A stretch of 64,000 nt of DNA. Origin: Linum tenue (taxonomy: Eukaryota; Streptophyta; Magnoliopsida; Malpighiales; Linaceae). The translations under genes were made by a program, and so were the position numbers. The DNA is taken from positions 35,567,608 through 35,631,607 of the forward strand of contig CAMGYJ010000010.1 of the NCBI GenBank assembly GCA_946122785.1. Direction: 5' to 3'. Shown here in pieces: positions 54,114-64,000 of this stretch. The notes under the pieces are model-generated. The model was given only the letters and a program-made list of their open reading frames with translations, was not told the origin of the DNA and did not search any database. How positions within the stretch are numbered: position 1 is the first letter of the stretch; the number at the start of each line of letters is the position of its first letter.

Positions 54114-56451
54114 CTAAGGGTCCTCGAGCTTGATCAGCAACTCTGCGCGCTCGACATCACCTCCCAAGTACAACTTTAAGAGGTGGTCGTTCACTTTGAA
54201 CGGCTCAGTTTGAGCATTGCTGATCTCCGCCGCACCGTGCGGGAATACTTGGGTGACCGGGAAGGGTCCCAACCACCTTGAACGTAGCTTGCCGGAAAGA
54301 GTTTCAGGCGTGCATTGAAGAGCAAAACACGATCACCAACCTGAAACTCCTTCGAGCCCCTCAACCGAGCGTCGTGGAGATGCTTGGTTCGCTCCTTGTA
54401 GCGCAAGCTGTTCTCGTATGCGTGGTAACGCCATTCCTCCAACTCCAGCAGCTGCAGCTTACGTTCAGGACCTGCAACCCTCAAATCCAGATTTAGCAGC
54501 TTAAGGGCCCAGAAGGCCTTGTGCTCTAGCTCTACTGGCAAATGACACGCCTTCCCATAGACAAGCCTATAGGGTGAAGTACCAATCGGGTTGTTGTAGG
54601 CTGTCCTATATGACCAAAGAGCATCATCGAGCTTGGTGGACCAATCCTTGCGGGACTGATCCACTATCTTTTCGATTATTCTTTTAAGCTCTGGGTTCGT
54701 CAGCTTGGCTTGACCATTTGATTGGGATGGTAAGCCACTGACACCTGATGCTTAACACCATAGCGAGAGAGGAGCTTATTGAATTGCCCTAGAGAATGGG
54801 TTCCTCTATCACTTATGATGGCGCGCGGTGTCCCGAACCGGGAGAACATTTGCTTCAGAAATGAGCAGACCCGTCTTGCATCATTGGTGGGCATGGCTTG
54901 AGCTTCTGCCCACCTCGAGACGTAGTCTACTACAACCAGTATGTTAAAATTTCCAAAGGATGGAGGGAATGGGCTCATGAAATCAATGCCCCAAAAATTT
55001 CACAAACGATAGATATATGTTGGGGCATCTCATCCCGGGAAGAAATGTTACCTGACCTCTGGCATCGGTCGCACTGTCATGCGAAGGTGTCGGCATCCTT
55101 GAAGAGTGAGGGCCAGTAGAAGCCCGAAAGTAGCAACTTCTGCGCCGTGCGGTTCCCTCCATGGTGACCACCAGTTGGTCCCTCGTGGCATTGAGACAGG
55201 ATGTCTCCCATTTCGTGCTCCATGACGCAACGCTGGATCACGCCATCTGCTCCGGTCCTGAAGAGGTAAGGATCCTCCCAGAAGTAATGCTTCAGGTCGG
55301 AGAAGAACTTGCGCTTTGCATGAGTGGCCATCCCCTTCAGTAGCTGCTTGCCCACCAGATAATTGCCAAAGTCAGAATACCAAGGGGCCACGTTGTCCAC
55401 CAATGTCATCGCCAGCAATCGTTCACCCAGGAAGGAGTCATCAATCTCTTCCATGAGTTGTCCACCGGAGGGGCTTCCAACCGTGATAGATGATCTACAA
55501 CAACATTCTCGGCTCCCTTCTTGTCCCGGATCTCGATATCAAATTCCTGCAGAAGCAAGATCCAGCGGGTTAACCTAGGCTTTGCATCAGCCTTGCTCAT
55601 CAGATAGTGAATCGCCGAGTGATCTGTGTAGACCACCACATGGGAGAGCACCAGATATGGTCAGAACTTATCAAATGCATACACCACAGCGAGTAGCTCC
55701 TTCTCAGTGTTGGTTTAATTCTCCTATGCATCATTCAAGGTCTTCGACGCGTAGTAGATGGACTGGAAGTGCTTCTGGCGTCTCTGACCAATAACTGCTT
55801 CGACTGCATAGTCATTCGCATCGCACATCAGCTCAAAAGGAAGAGACCAGTCAGGAGTCACCATGATGGTTTCATGGGTAAGCTTCTCCTTCAATGTCTC
55901 GAATGTAGTCATGCACTCGGGAGTCAACTGAAATGGTGCATCCTTCTCCAGCAGTTTGGTCAGAGGCAGGGCAATCTTCGAGAAATCTTTAATAAACCGC
56001 CTGTAGAAACCTGCGTGACCCAGAAAGCTAAGGATCCCCTTCACAAAAATGGGAGGAGGTAGCTTATTGATCATCTCTATCTTTGCGCGATCTACCTCAA
56101 TCCCCTGCTTGGAGATCTTGTGCCCGAGCACAATCCCCTCACGAACCATAAAATGGCACTTCTCCCAGCTGAGTGTCAGATTAGTCTCCTCCAACCTCTT
56201 CAGAATGAGTTCCAGGTTATAGAGACAATGAGTGAAAGAGTCTCCGTAAACCGAGAAGTCGTCCATGAAGACTTCCATGATCTCTCCGATCAGTCAGTCG
56301 AAGATCGCTAGCATGCATCTCTGGAAGGTCGTCGGTGCATTACACAGTCTGAATGGAATCCTCCGGTAAGCAAAAGTACTGAAGGGGCAAGTGAATGTGG
56401 TCTTTGCTTGATCCTCTGGCGCGATAGGAAACTGGAAATAACCAGACATAC
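54114..56451 (-). pseudogene. Element 3 pol: RT (partial), RNase H, integrase
   Basis: Minus strand from 56451: MSGYFQFPIAPEDQAKTTFT, the FMDD catalytic word near 56266, RNase H with DANDYAVEAV and [10 protein letters not shown], then integrase zinc-finger and core pieces ([17 protein letters not shown]) down to LEDP. It is about 90% like element 2 pol. Lesions include TGA 56294-56296, TAG and TAA near 55722, TGA 55661-55663, a frameshift near 55454, TGA 55077-55079, a 7-base deletion near 54980, a frameshift near 54715 and another near 54290. Several stops are TGA where the relative has CGA. The reverse transcriptase N-terminus, protease and gag are cut off by the insertion at 56452. Confidence 0.9.
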
Positions 56452-57734
56452 TGACTCGCTAAAACACAACTCCTAACAATGGCCAAGTGTAACCAATGAA
56501 AGGGACTGCAGTATAGTGGCTCAAGTAATAAATATCGAATCCACGGGTCTCTAGAGTTACTATTACTCAGCTTCAGTTCGTTATCTAGCAAAACAGATTA
56601 AGTTGAAAGAACTAAAACTACTCTAGCAAACTACAGTTAAAGTTAATCTAATTACAGGTTGGGAACTCACTTAGGTATGATTCCCCCTAGCCACTAGCCA
56701 GATTAACGATCGATGATCTCTAACTTGTTTCACTTTCATTCACAATGCGGAGAATCCTTGACTAGACCTTGAGTCTCGACTAAAGGAACAAGGCCCTCTT
56801 GAGTCAATTGCCTAGAGGGACGTATCCTTCTCTAGAACAATCGATCAAGGCGTTCCGAACTAGACTCCCTCTATCGAATGAGGTTCTCAATCGATACAAA
56901 GCAGTGAATCAACCCTCGACTAAAGCAATCGATCCACTACTATCAATCTATGGTGCTCTATTGACCTAATCAGGTATTCGCTCTCATAGGATCAAAGCAG
57001 AATCAATAATCTCGACTAAAGCAGAATTGAATCGTGAAAACATGCATAGATTGAATATGAACTCAAGATTATCAAGTTAGAGTACTCATACAATCATCCA
57101 ATCAAACAAACATAGCTAGGGTTCCTCAAAACCTAAGTGAAGGGAAGTTACTCCATAGAGAAGAGAGAGACTGCAGTAAGAATCTTCAGATGATCAGTCT
57201 TCCAGTCCGGGCTTGATTCCCGAGCTCCAATGGCGAAGAAATCCTCCAAAATAGCTCCAAGAATGTTCCCAAGTCGCTCTCTCTCTCTATGGTTCGTCCC
57301 TTGGGTGTTTGGGATCCAAAACCCAGCTCTCTCCCTCTCCTTTCGCTGAAAATCGGGTTTTAAACAACAATTCCCGACTCGCACGGCCAGGGTACACGGC
57401 CGTGCACATCACCATTCTGGCCGTGCACCTCAAAACGCGGCGTATCAATTAGTTGAACCTCAGCCAACTCGCACGGCCAGAATTGTATGTTGCACGGCCG
57501 TGCGTGGCCACGCACAATCCCGTGCGTGCCCACGCGACTTCCTTGGAACCTTGCCTTGCATCCGATCCTCGTCCAATCGACCCCAAACTCGCTCCCAAGC
57601 CTCCATTCACGTACTAGGACCTGAAATATCACAAACAAGCACAACCTAGCGTGAAATCGGCCTAAAACACGAGAATCAACACCTCAAACGGAGTAAGAGC
57701 AGGGGTAAAAACATGTGTAAATAACGGTCTATCA
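56452..57734 (-). mobile_element. Element 4 3' LTR (1,283 bp)
   Basis: In sense starts TGATAGACCGTTATTTACAC and ends TTTTAGCGAGTCA. The first ~350 bases are close to element 2's LTR, including CACGGCCGTG words (forward 57380-57530). The remainder is clearly different from element 2. Confidence 0.88.
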
Positions 57735-57775
57735 AACTCCCCCAAACTTAACCGTTTGCTTGTCCCCAAGCAAAC
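57735..57775 (-). promoter_or_regulatory. Polypurine tract and hairpin, element 4
   Basis: In sense: GTTTGCTTG, GGGA loop, CAAGCAAAC (forward 57754-57775, perfect), then AAGTTTGGGGGAGTT and the LTR. Confidence 0.85.
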
Positions 57776-58967
57776 CTAACTCAAACCAATGCAACTCTCC
57801 AGACCTCTATAGCAACAAACAACCTCGATCGTAGGTAGAGGACTTCCTAGATCATTTAGCAACTTACGAGGTCAACCGACGCACAAGTCATCTCATAGCT
57901 TCTTCGGCGAGAGCACTAGTCTCGAGTCAGCATCATGGCAAACAGTGAACAGAGGACAAATGAATCGTGGATGAAGAGACTCTCAAAATCAAAAGATCAT
58001 GGACTCACATTTTTCAAGGTGCTCGATTTCCTTCTTGAAGATGGTTGGAACCCCTTTTCTTTCTTCTTTTTGCTTGTTTTTCTGTTTTTCTGTTTTTCTT
58101 TTTTCAAGGGTTCCAACCTGTTTTTGCAGAAAACGGGGGCTCCCACCTAGCAAAGGTTTTGCGGGAGCCCGGCTCTTACCGGCCATGCCAGGAGCAGTTG
58201 TCTCGAGCCTCGTGTGGGGGAAAGACATGTAAGGGGGCTGGAGGTAGTAGGTGGAAATTGGGAACGGATTCCCGTCTCCCCTTACACACTTTCGCCCTAT
58301 TCGCACGGGAGACGTCATTTTAAAGCACATTTTCGAGCACCTGTTATTTTCAAAACATGATACACGAGTCCATGACAGGCAGAGAGTCCACAACACCACA
58401 CAATTCAGGGGTCCTAAGATCACTAATTCACTCAATCAACCAACACACTATGAAGAAGAAATGAAACGTCTTAAATGCATCAACATCCTCCATAGCGCTA
58501 CACTACCTCCCTAGGTTGCAAATCACTACAGAGACTGTCAATTCAAAGCATACTGAGCAGGCAATTGCAAGGAACACGTACTTGGAGCCCTCAAATTCAA
58601 AAATTTGGACAGTGGACTAGGCTCCAAGCACACAAACAGATCTAATAACTTACCCGCATACGTAATCGAACACCCCCCCACACTTAAGCACGACATTGTC
58701 CTCAATGGAGGAAAGATAAGGAGGGTAGAACGAAGTTACCAGATCAAGGGTGAATGGCGGTGGACGAGGCAGGCGGTGCATTCCATGAGGAGAGAGTGGT
58801 CGAAACACAAACACCACACAAAATCTCACAAAGGTTGAGTTATGGACTCTAAAATCAAAGAACAAAACTGACTCAACCGAGGAGAAATAGAGAAAGAAAT
58901 GCAAACCGACTGGTTGGGTTGCCTCCCAACAAGCGCTTCTTTCACGTCGTGAGCCAGACGATGGCTC
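57776..58967 (-). other. Element 4 3' non-coding region
   Basis: Carries the internal tract (in sense CATTGAGGACAATGTCGTGC, forward 58688-58707) and the post-ORF motif AAGCGCTTGTTGGGAGGCAA (forward 58921-58940). Plus-strand frames here are not genes. Confidence 0.65.
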
Positions 58968-60636
58968 CTAAGTTTCGGTCCATGCTAGAACCTCCTTGAA
59001 GTTGAGGTTCTCGTCGATGAGGTGGAGTCTCAAGTCACGAGCATGTGGTATGACAGGTGATGGAAGCTCGTGCACTTGACGCGGATGAAGTCTCCACCCT
59101 CGAGACCTCTTCTTCTCTTCTCTCGTCTCATTGCCCCAAACTAGATATGACAGCATTGATTGACCACCATCGCGTCCACCAAGAGGGACCGATGTCGAAG
59201 TGGCCTTGGTCTGGCAAAGAGACACTGCAAATGGGTCCTTGCTAAGCAATTCTTCGAAGTTTGGTGGAGATATCAAATGTAACTCATGGCCGGTGCAAGC
59301 CTCTTCCACCTCAACTTCGTCCTCAGCCTGGACGCCAATTGCTCCTTCAACCTCCCTTCCTTCTTCATGTGGTATCACCCCTGGGAAATGATCAAGAACT
59401 CCTTCTGCTTCAATTTCGTCATCCTCCACATGTCACAACCCCACCGGCAAGAGCTGTTTGGCACATACGTTCATATATAGGGAGATAAATATGGATTGCG
59501 TACCTTATTAATGACTCTAAGGAAGAACCCAACGAAACATTAGAGAATTAGTATATCCAATATGTTAAATTTCAACTAATGCCTGCCACCTTACTTCTTG
59601 TAATTCATCAATACTCTTTTATTGGGAGGAAAGGACAATTAACCCATTTGTACGATAGGGGTAGCTCATTTTCCTACAACAGAAATAGATGAAGCTCAAA
59701 CTAGTAGTAAAAGAAATTGAGTTTCTTTTATCTGATTCCTTCATGGAGATTCGAATTCCAAAAACCCTCTGACACCACCAATTTTCGATTCCATGCAGCA
59801 TGGCCAAGAGAATTTAAGGGCCCATCTCAAATCTTATTTATTTTACTTTAATTTGGTTCTTTTACCAAGCCATTTTCCTGATGCATGTAGCCTATTCCCA
59901 ATACATGAGTAAAGAGTTACACGTGTACCATGAGCTGTAAGAAAGCTATGGCATGATAATTGATAAGGAGGGTAGATACCACTGTTTTTATTAGAACAAA
60001 AGGTAAGGGATAGTTTCAACCTTATCTCCATTCTCAAAGCCTTACTCAAAACCATTTCTGCCTATCGTGGTTACCAACATCGCCAAAGAGGCTTTTTGTG
60101 AGATGGTGGAGTTAGCACCAGGGTTACCGGGTGTATCAGGTATTGCTTTCTCCTCTATGAAAATCGCTTATGTTGAAGCTAAAGCTTGTCGTAGGAGGGT
60201 GATTCATGGAGTTGGATGAATTAACTAGGTAGTGGCGTTTAGATTTTGAAACCGCATATGAGTTGCTATTGGATGTAAGCTTGTTAAAAGTACAGAGTTC
60301 GTACTAGCAATAATGGGGCGAAACTATTACATGCAAGCAGAATGGTTGATGGTACATGATGATACACATACGGATAGGAATGAAAATAGACTTGAGATCC
60401 ATGCATGTTGTTAAAATGATTACTAATTCTTGGGTGGAACCGTGGTGTTAGGTGGTGCATTTGAAAGGATGTGTCTTGTGTGCATTACTGTATGTGTGTG
60501 TATATATACACATTTGACACCTTTAGATAATGGAGGTTTAAGGAATGGAAGAAAAGGGATGGGGAATTAGAGGAATCGACTAAAAATGCAAGTTTAACCT
60601 AACAGCCTTGCTGATAAGAATTTCCATGTGAAACTA

Positions 60637-60652
60637 TATATATATATATATA
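60637..60652. repeat. (TA)n microsatellite
   Basis: A short TATATATATATATATA run within the solo LTR. Confidence 0.8.
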
Positions 60653-61429
60653 AGAGTGATCATAAGTGGGGTTTTAATAGCTGCACATTGTGTAATACTA
60701 ATTTAAAATATTTGATAAATTACGTTATATTGAACGAGTTTATATGGTTTTATAAAGGAAGAGAGCATACCGGAGAATCGTCTAGGAAAAAAGGAAATAA
60801 CCGAGTAATTATACGGTGAGTAAATTCTAACCTAATGTTTATCTTAATATGATTATGGTATTCGGGTCATGAAGTGACCCGAGTACGAGGTATATGATAG
60901 CTTGGTAAGACTTAAACCGATAGTGATTGAAGGTTTCTATGTGGCATGGTTACATGATTGAATGATGATGAAATGATTGAATGATCCTATAATTGGATGA
61001 TGCTACCATATAGTGGTAATTGTATGATAATGTGACGATATGATGAAATGATTGTATGATGGTATGACGAGAAGGTCATAATACATGTTGTTATGTGTGC
61101 TAAATGATATTATGTGATGAGTATATGATATGTGAAATGTCATTTGAGGCGGCCAAATGAAAAGAATGGCAAGAAACGTTGCCTTTTGTCAATTATACGA
61201 GATGAGATAAAAGGGCCTATGAGTCATGCAAGTGAATGTGATATGAAATGGCCCTTGGGTCACACAAGTGATATGTTGAGTTGTGACTAACTATAAGAAT
61301 TGCATGGTCACCTAAAGCAAACGTAATGGCGCCCTGTCATGCACTCAGTATAAGTGAAAAGAGGCTTCAAGCCTAAGAGATAAAAGAGTTATACGAGAAC
61401 TCCTTTTAAGGGGTAATGCCAGGCCTGGA

Positions 61430-61600
61430 TACGAGTTTTACGAGATATGGCACTCTGTGCCCCACGAGTTTACGAGTTTTACGAGATATGGCACTCTGTG
61501 CCTCACGAGTTTACGAGTTCATGAGATATGGCACTCTGTGTCCCACGAGTTTATGAGATCTGGCACTTCGTGCCTATGAGATTACGAGTTCACGAGATCC
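61430..61600 (+). repeat. ~47-bp tandem repeat with GGCACTCTGTGCC
   Basis: Three to four direct units of GAGATATGGCACTCTGTGCC plus ACGAGTTTACGAGTT inside the solo LTR. Each holds a near-palindrome GGCAC-TCT-GTGCC. Confidence 0.8.
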
Positions 61601-63481
61601 CGGGGAGTGCATGACTTGGCAAATTAAAGAATAAAAGCTACTGAATCCAGCTAACTATATGTATGTGTATGATTGGATGATGATTCATTGTGGATTTTGG
61701 ATGCAACATGAGTATGTGAATGCCAAGCTTGATATTTGTCATCTTTGTGTGATATATGACTGAGATGGCAATATTAGTATTTTCTATATTTGAGGTATAG
61801 AATATGAACCCTTACGTGTGGTATGTAAAGGTTGATGTGTTTTATATGTCATATTAAGTGATATGAGGTACATGTTATGATGATCTCCTATGATGAGTAG
61901 TACAACGATTGATCAGGAAACTGTGACATAAGTAGTAATGATTTACTAATTTCATTATGGTAGTGCCATGAGATATCGACGTGTATAATGTTATGAATCT
62001 ACAATACATTCCTTGATGTGGTACGTGTTGATAGAAGTGTAAAATATGAAGGAAAATTCCGTATGGGATATAAGAATAAATACAAACCATATGCAACACT
62101 AGGTATGGTAAAGTAAAGGAGAAACCTTAAACGAAGGATATATGAAATATAGGAATGACCCATAACGTATACGTGATAGATCGAGTGAACAAGGGAAGAA
62201 ATTTCGTATGAATCTACATAGGTGAGATCTAAGTAAATTTATTAAGTGATTAGATATACATTGAGTATAATGGACGGAAGACACTCCGAGTCACAACATA
62301 GCCTGATATCATTTTCGTATTAATATTTATATTAGGTTATTATTTACTCATTGAGTGACGTCTCACCCCCGTCAATATTTTTCCCAGATGAATAGCTAAA
62401 ATGGGTAAAGGCCATGGGACGAAGCAAGTTAGAGTTTGACATCGATGAGGTGGGCGGAAGGCTGAACTCTTCACAATGTTTTCTACAGGAAATTTGAAAA
62501 TGGGTTTTCCCCAGAAAAAAAAATGGACCAAGAGTTAGAGGATTTTTGTAAATAGCTGACGATGTGCATACATTTTTATGGGTTTTAAATGGAGAAGAGC
62601 AGTTGGGTGTTACACCACAACTTCTTTTTGCACCCTTTCTCGCTCTTCTTCTTCTAACACGGATTGGAGAGCAAGTTGCCAAGCGATTTCTTTCATGAGA
62701 TCTTCTTGCATCTCCTCACTCATGCCCACCTCTTCAAAGCTCAGTGTGGGATGTGGGAAAGGGTGGTCGGCTACGACAGGACATTCCTGATCATGATCAT
62801 CACGGGAGCTCTCCGTGACAACTTCTGTGTGCTCCACAATGTCCTTCTAGCCTTCTTCTTCCTCGTCCTCTTCTAGTATGGTAGCAGACGGGTGACCTTG
62901 AGCAAGTTGTGCACAAACTTGCTCCACCCACTCTGTTTGCTTCGCTGAGCGTTGAACAGCCTCCTCCATATCATGGAGAAATGAGGGATCGGAAGAGGAA
63001 AGGGCTTGGATTTGAAGATCCATCTTGCGATTGCGTCTCTCGGAGTCCCGAACGAACTGCTCCAAGGGAAGCCTCAGTTCATAGTTTGGATCTGGCTGTG
63101 GAGTGTAGCATGGCTCTGCAGAATGGCCCGTAAAGGCCGCCATGGGTAACTCCAGCTCTGATGGCCCTTCTGGTTGTGGAAGAAAGTCTTCTTGGTAATG
63201 AAATTGTTCTTGATATGCCCAGGGGTCAGATTGTACTCCGTAGTAAGGGGGTTGGTACTGGAACCCGAATCCATAGTCTTCTCCTCCTTGATTGCTCCAG
63301 GGTGTCTCGGGGTAATACCACTCGGATGGTGGTGGATACCCTCAATGATTGGAGAAGCCATGAGGATCCATGATTCAGATCTGCACCAACAAAAAAAAAA
63401 CACCCAAGTGAAAAGCAAGGGTGGAAAGAAAAGAAAACCTCTAAAGTAACAAACTTCTGCCTTTCCTAATACTCTAGAAAG

Positions 63482-63499
63482 TCCCCGGCAACGGCGCCA
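63482..63499 (-). promoter_or_regulatory. Primer-binding site of element 4, tRNA-Asp
   Basis: In minus-strand sense TGGCGCCGTTGCCGGGGA, identical to that of element 2 and complementary to plant tRNA-Asp(GUC), six bases from the LTR end. Confidence 0.93.
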
Positions 63500-63505
63500 A
63501 AAACT

Positions 63506-64000
63506 TGACTCGCTAAAACACAACTCCTAACAATGGCCAAGTGTAACCAATGAAAGGGATTGCAGTATAGTGGCTCAAGTAATAAATATCGAATCCACGG
63601 GTCTCTAGAGTTACTATTACTCAGCTTCAGTTCGTTATCTAGCAAAACAGATTAAGTTGAAAGAACTAAAACTACTCTAGCAAACTACAGTTAAAGTTAA
63701 TCTAATTACAGGTTGGGAACTCACTTAGGTATGATTCCCCCTAGCCACTAGCCAGATTAACGATCGATGATCTCTAACTTGTTTCACTTTCATTCACAAT
63801 GCGGAGAATCCTTGACTAGACCTTGAGTCTCGACTAAAGGAACAAGGCCCTCTTGAGTCAATTGCCTAGAGGGACGTATCCTTCTCTAGAACAATCGATC
63901 AAGGCGTTCCGAACTAGACTCCCTCTATCGAATGAGGTTCTCAATCGATACAAAGCAGTGAATCAACCCTCGACTAAAGCAATCGATCCACTACTATCAA
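63506..64000 (-). mobile_element. Element 4 5' LTR, partial
   Basis: The LTR end (TGACTCGC in forward reading) to the window edge matches 56452-56946 with one visible substitution (GGATTGC versus GGACTGC near 63560). Confidence 0.9.

Larger units (their letters stand above)
49576..56451 (-). mobile_element. Element 3: decayed Athila-like element, 3' part
   Basis: On the minus strand: 3' LTR (49576-50898), purine tract and hairpin (50899-50939), a 3' non-coding region, a remnant of the post-pol ORF, a palindrome-bearing spacer, and pol from the reverse transcriptase to the integrase tail (54114-56451). Its 5' half is displaced by the insertion at 56452 and lies beyond the window. It carries many stops and deletions and is much older than element 2. 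Confidence 0.88.
59431..62614 (+). mobile_element. Solo LTR, 3,184 bp, Tekay/Del-like
   Basis: Begins TGTCACAACCCCACCGG and ends AGTTGGGTGTTACA, with an exact 5-bp duplication CCACA on both sides (59426-59430 and 62615-62619). There is no interior, primer site or second LTR, so it is a solo LTR left by LTR-LTR recombination. The >3-kb size, TGT...ACA ends, GGCACTCTGTGCC repeats and CTCATTGAGTGACGTCTCAC near the 3' end suggest a chromovirus of the Tekay/Del type; the lineage is tentative. Confidence 0.85.
58968..63371 (-). pseudogene. Element 4 single ORF of unknown function, split by a solo LTR
   Basis: Starts MDPHGFSNH at 63371 in sense and is interrupted by TGA (63342-63344) and TAG (62847-62849). 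At 62615 the 3.2-kb solo LTR intervenes. Counting one copy of the target duplication, the frame resumes exactly at 59425 and ends at TGA 58968-58970: 757 + 458 = 1,215 bases, 405 codons. The product would have a Tyr/Gln/Pro-rich N-terminus (GFGFQYQPPYYG), a charged helical middle (LEQFVRDSERRNRKMDLQIQ; VQRSAKQTEWVEQVCAQL), an acidic Glu-rich stretch, and a C-terminal part with FEELLSKDPFAVSLCQ. I see no zinc knuckle, protease or polymerase. The middle recalls the coiled spacer of Athila gag, so it may be a gag derivative, but this is a weak inference. Confidence 0.6.
56452..64000 (-). mobile_element. Element 4: young non-autonomous Athila-like element, runs off the window
   Basis: Minus-strand element inserted in element 3's reverse transcriptase. 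3' LTR 56452-57734, 5' LTR from 63506 beyond 64000, tRNA-Asp primer site, one ORF, the shared 3' cassette, and no pol. Over the ~495 bp visible in both LTRs I see a single difference. It carries a solo LTR of another family (59431-62614). Confidence 0.88.

Noticed and set aside
57935..58514. Plus-strand Phe/Leu-rich ORFs as membrane proteins
   Set aside because: They are antisense to the 3' non-coding region of element 4 and arise from purine/pyrimidine-rich tracts.

Overview
The window is nuclear DNA of a flowering plant, most likely a eudicot. The evidence is spliced genes with plant-type introns, a galactinol synthase gene, tRNA-Asp- and tRNA-iMet-primed plant LTR retrotransposons, and MULE, hAT and MITE families typical of angiosperms. 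The species cannot be named from the sequence. Only one gene looks intact: a three-exon galactinol synthase (GolS, 31457-32742), the first committed enzyme of raffinose-family oligosaccharide synthesis, with DRE-core and ABRE/G-box motifs upstream. A 48-residue ORF at 7240-7386 is a possible additional small gene. Almost everything else is transposon sequence or broken gene copies.

Layout. 1-3035: remnants of Ty1/copia, a TRIM-like element and a short LTR with 12-bp terminal inverted repeats. 3036-6830: old LTR-like sequence and two MITE-like elements. 7915-10294: a probable Pack-MULE (9-10 bp target duplication, degenerate terminal repeats) holding an exon fragment of an AHSA1-type Hsp90 co-chaperone and a 20-bp minisatellite. 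11146-14869: a hAT element whose transposase has lost its catalytic core and which carries GGGTTGCGGGT subterminal arrays and a ~150-bp satellite. 15578-18362 and 18667-20316: a Mutator-like transposase joined to an OTU-type cysteine protease, facing a plant-mobile-domain (PMD) protein on the other strand, all inactivated. 20316-25221: a 5'-truncated, non-autonomous Athila-like element coding for gag, protease and an integrase C-terminal tail only, inserted in a minus-strand copia element (25222-26600). 26600-35279: a LINE-type fragment, intergenic DNA, GolS, and three copies of one MITE family.

35280-47612 is a complete 12.3-kb Athila-lineage Ty3/gypsy element: both LTRs, tRNA-Asp primer site, broken gag-pol, a post-pol ORF, polypurine tract and 5-bp target duplication ATGAC. 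It lies just beyond the last recognisable exon of an ARF1 pseudogene (47681-48648, minus strand) that has lost its GTP-binding P-loop. 49576-56451 is the 3' part of a decayed minus-strand Athila-like element. A further minus-strand, non-autonomous element (56452 to beyond 64000) is inserted in its reverse transcriptase, and that one is split by a 3.2-kb solo LTR (59431-62614, target duplication CCACA).

The four Athila-like elements (called A, 2, 3 and 4 here) share a 3' cassette: a motif just after the pol or ORF stop, an internal purine tract, and a perfect or near-perfect 9-bp hairpin immediately before the polypurine tract. They differ strongly in coding content. This is what one autonomous type and several parasites using its machinery would look like. 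Elements 2 and 3 also carry different palindromic words (CACGGCCGTG versus AATTACGxCGTAATT-like) at equivalent places, in the LTR and in the post-pol spacer. These shared and swapped modules, the gag-protease-integrase-tail fusion and the MULE-OTU-PMD locus are the most interesting content.
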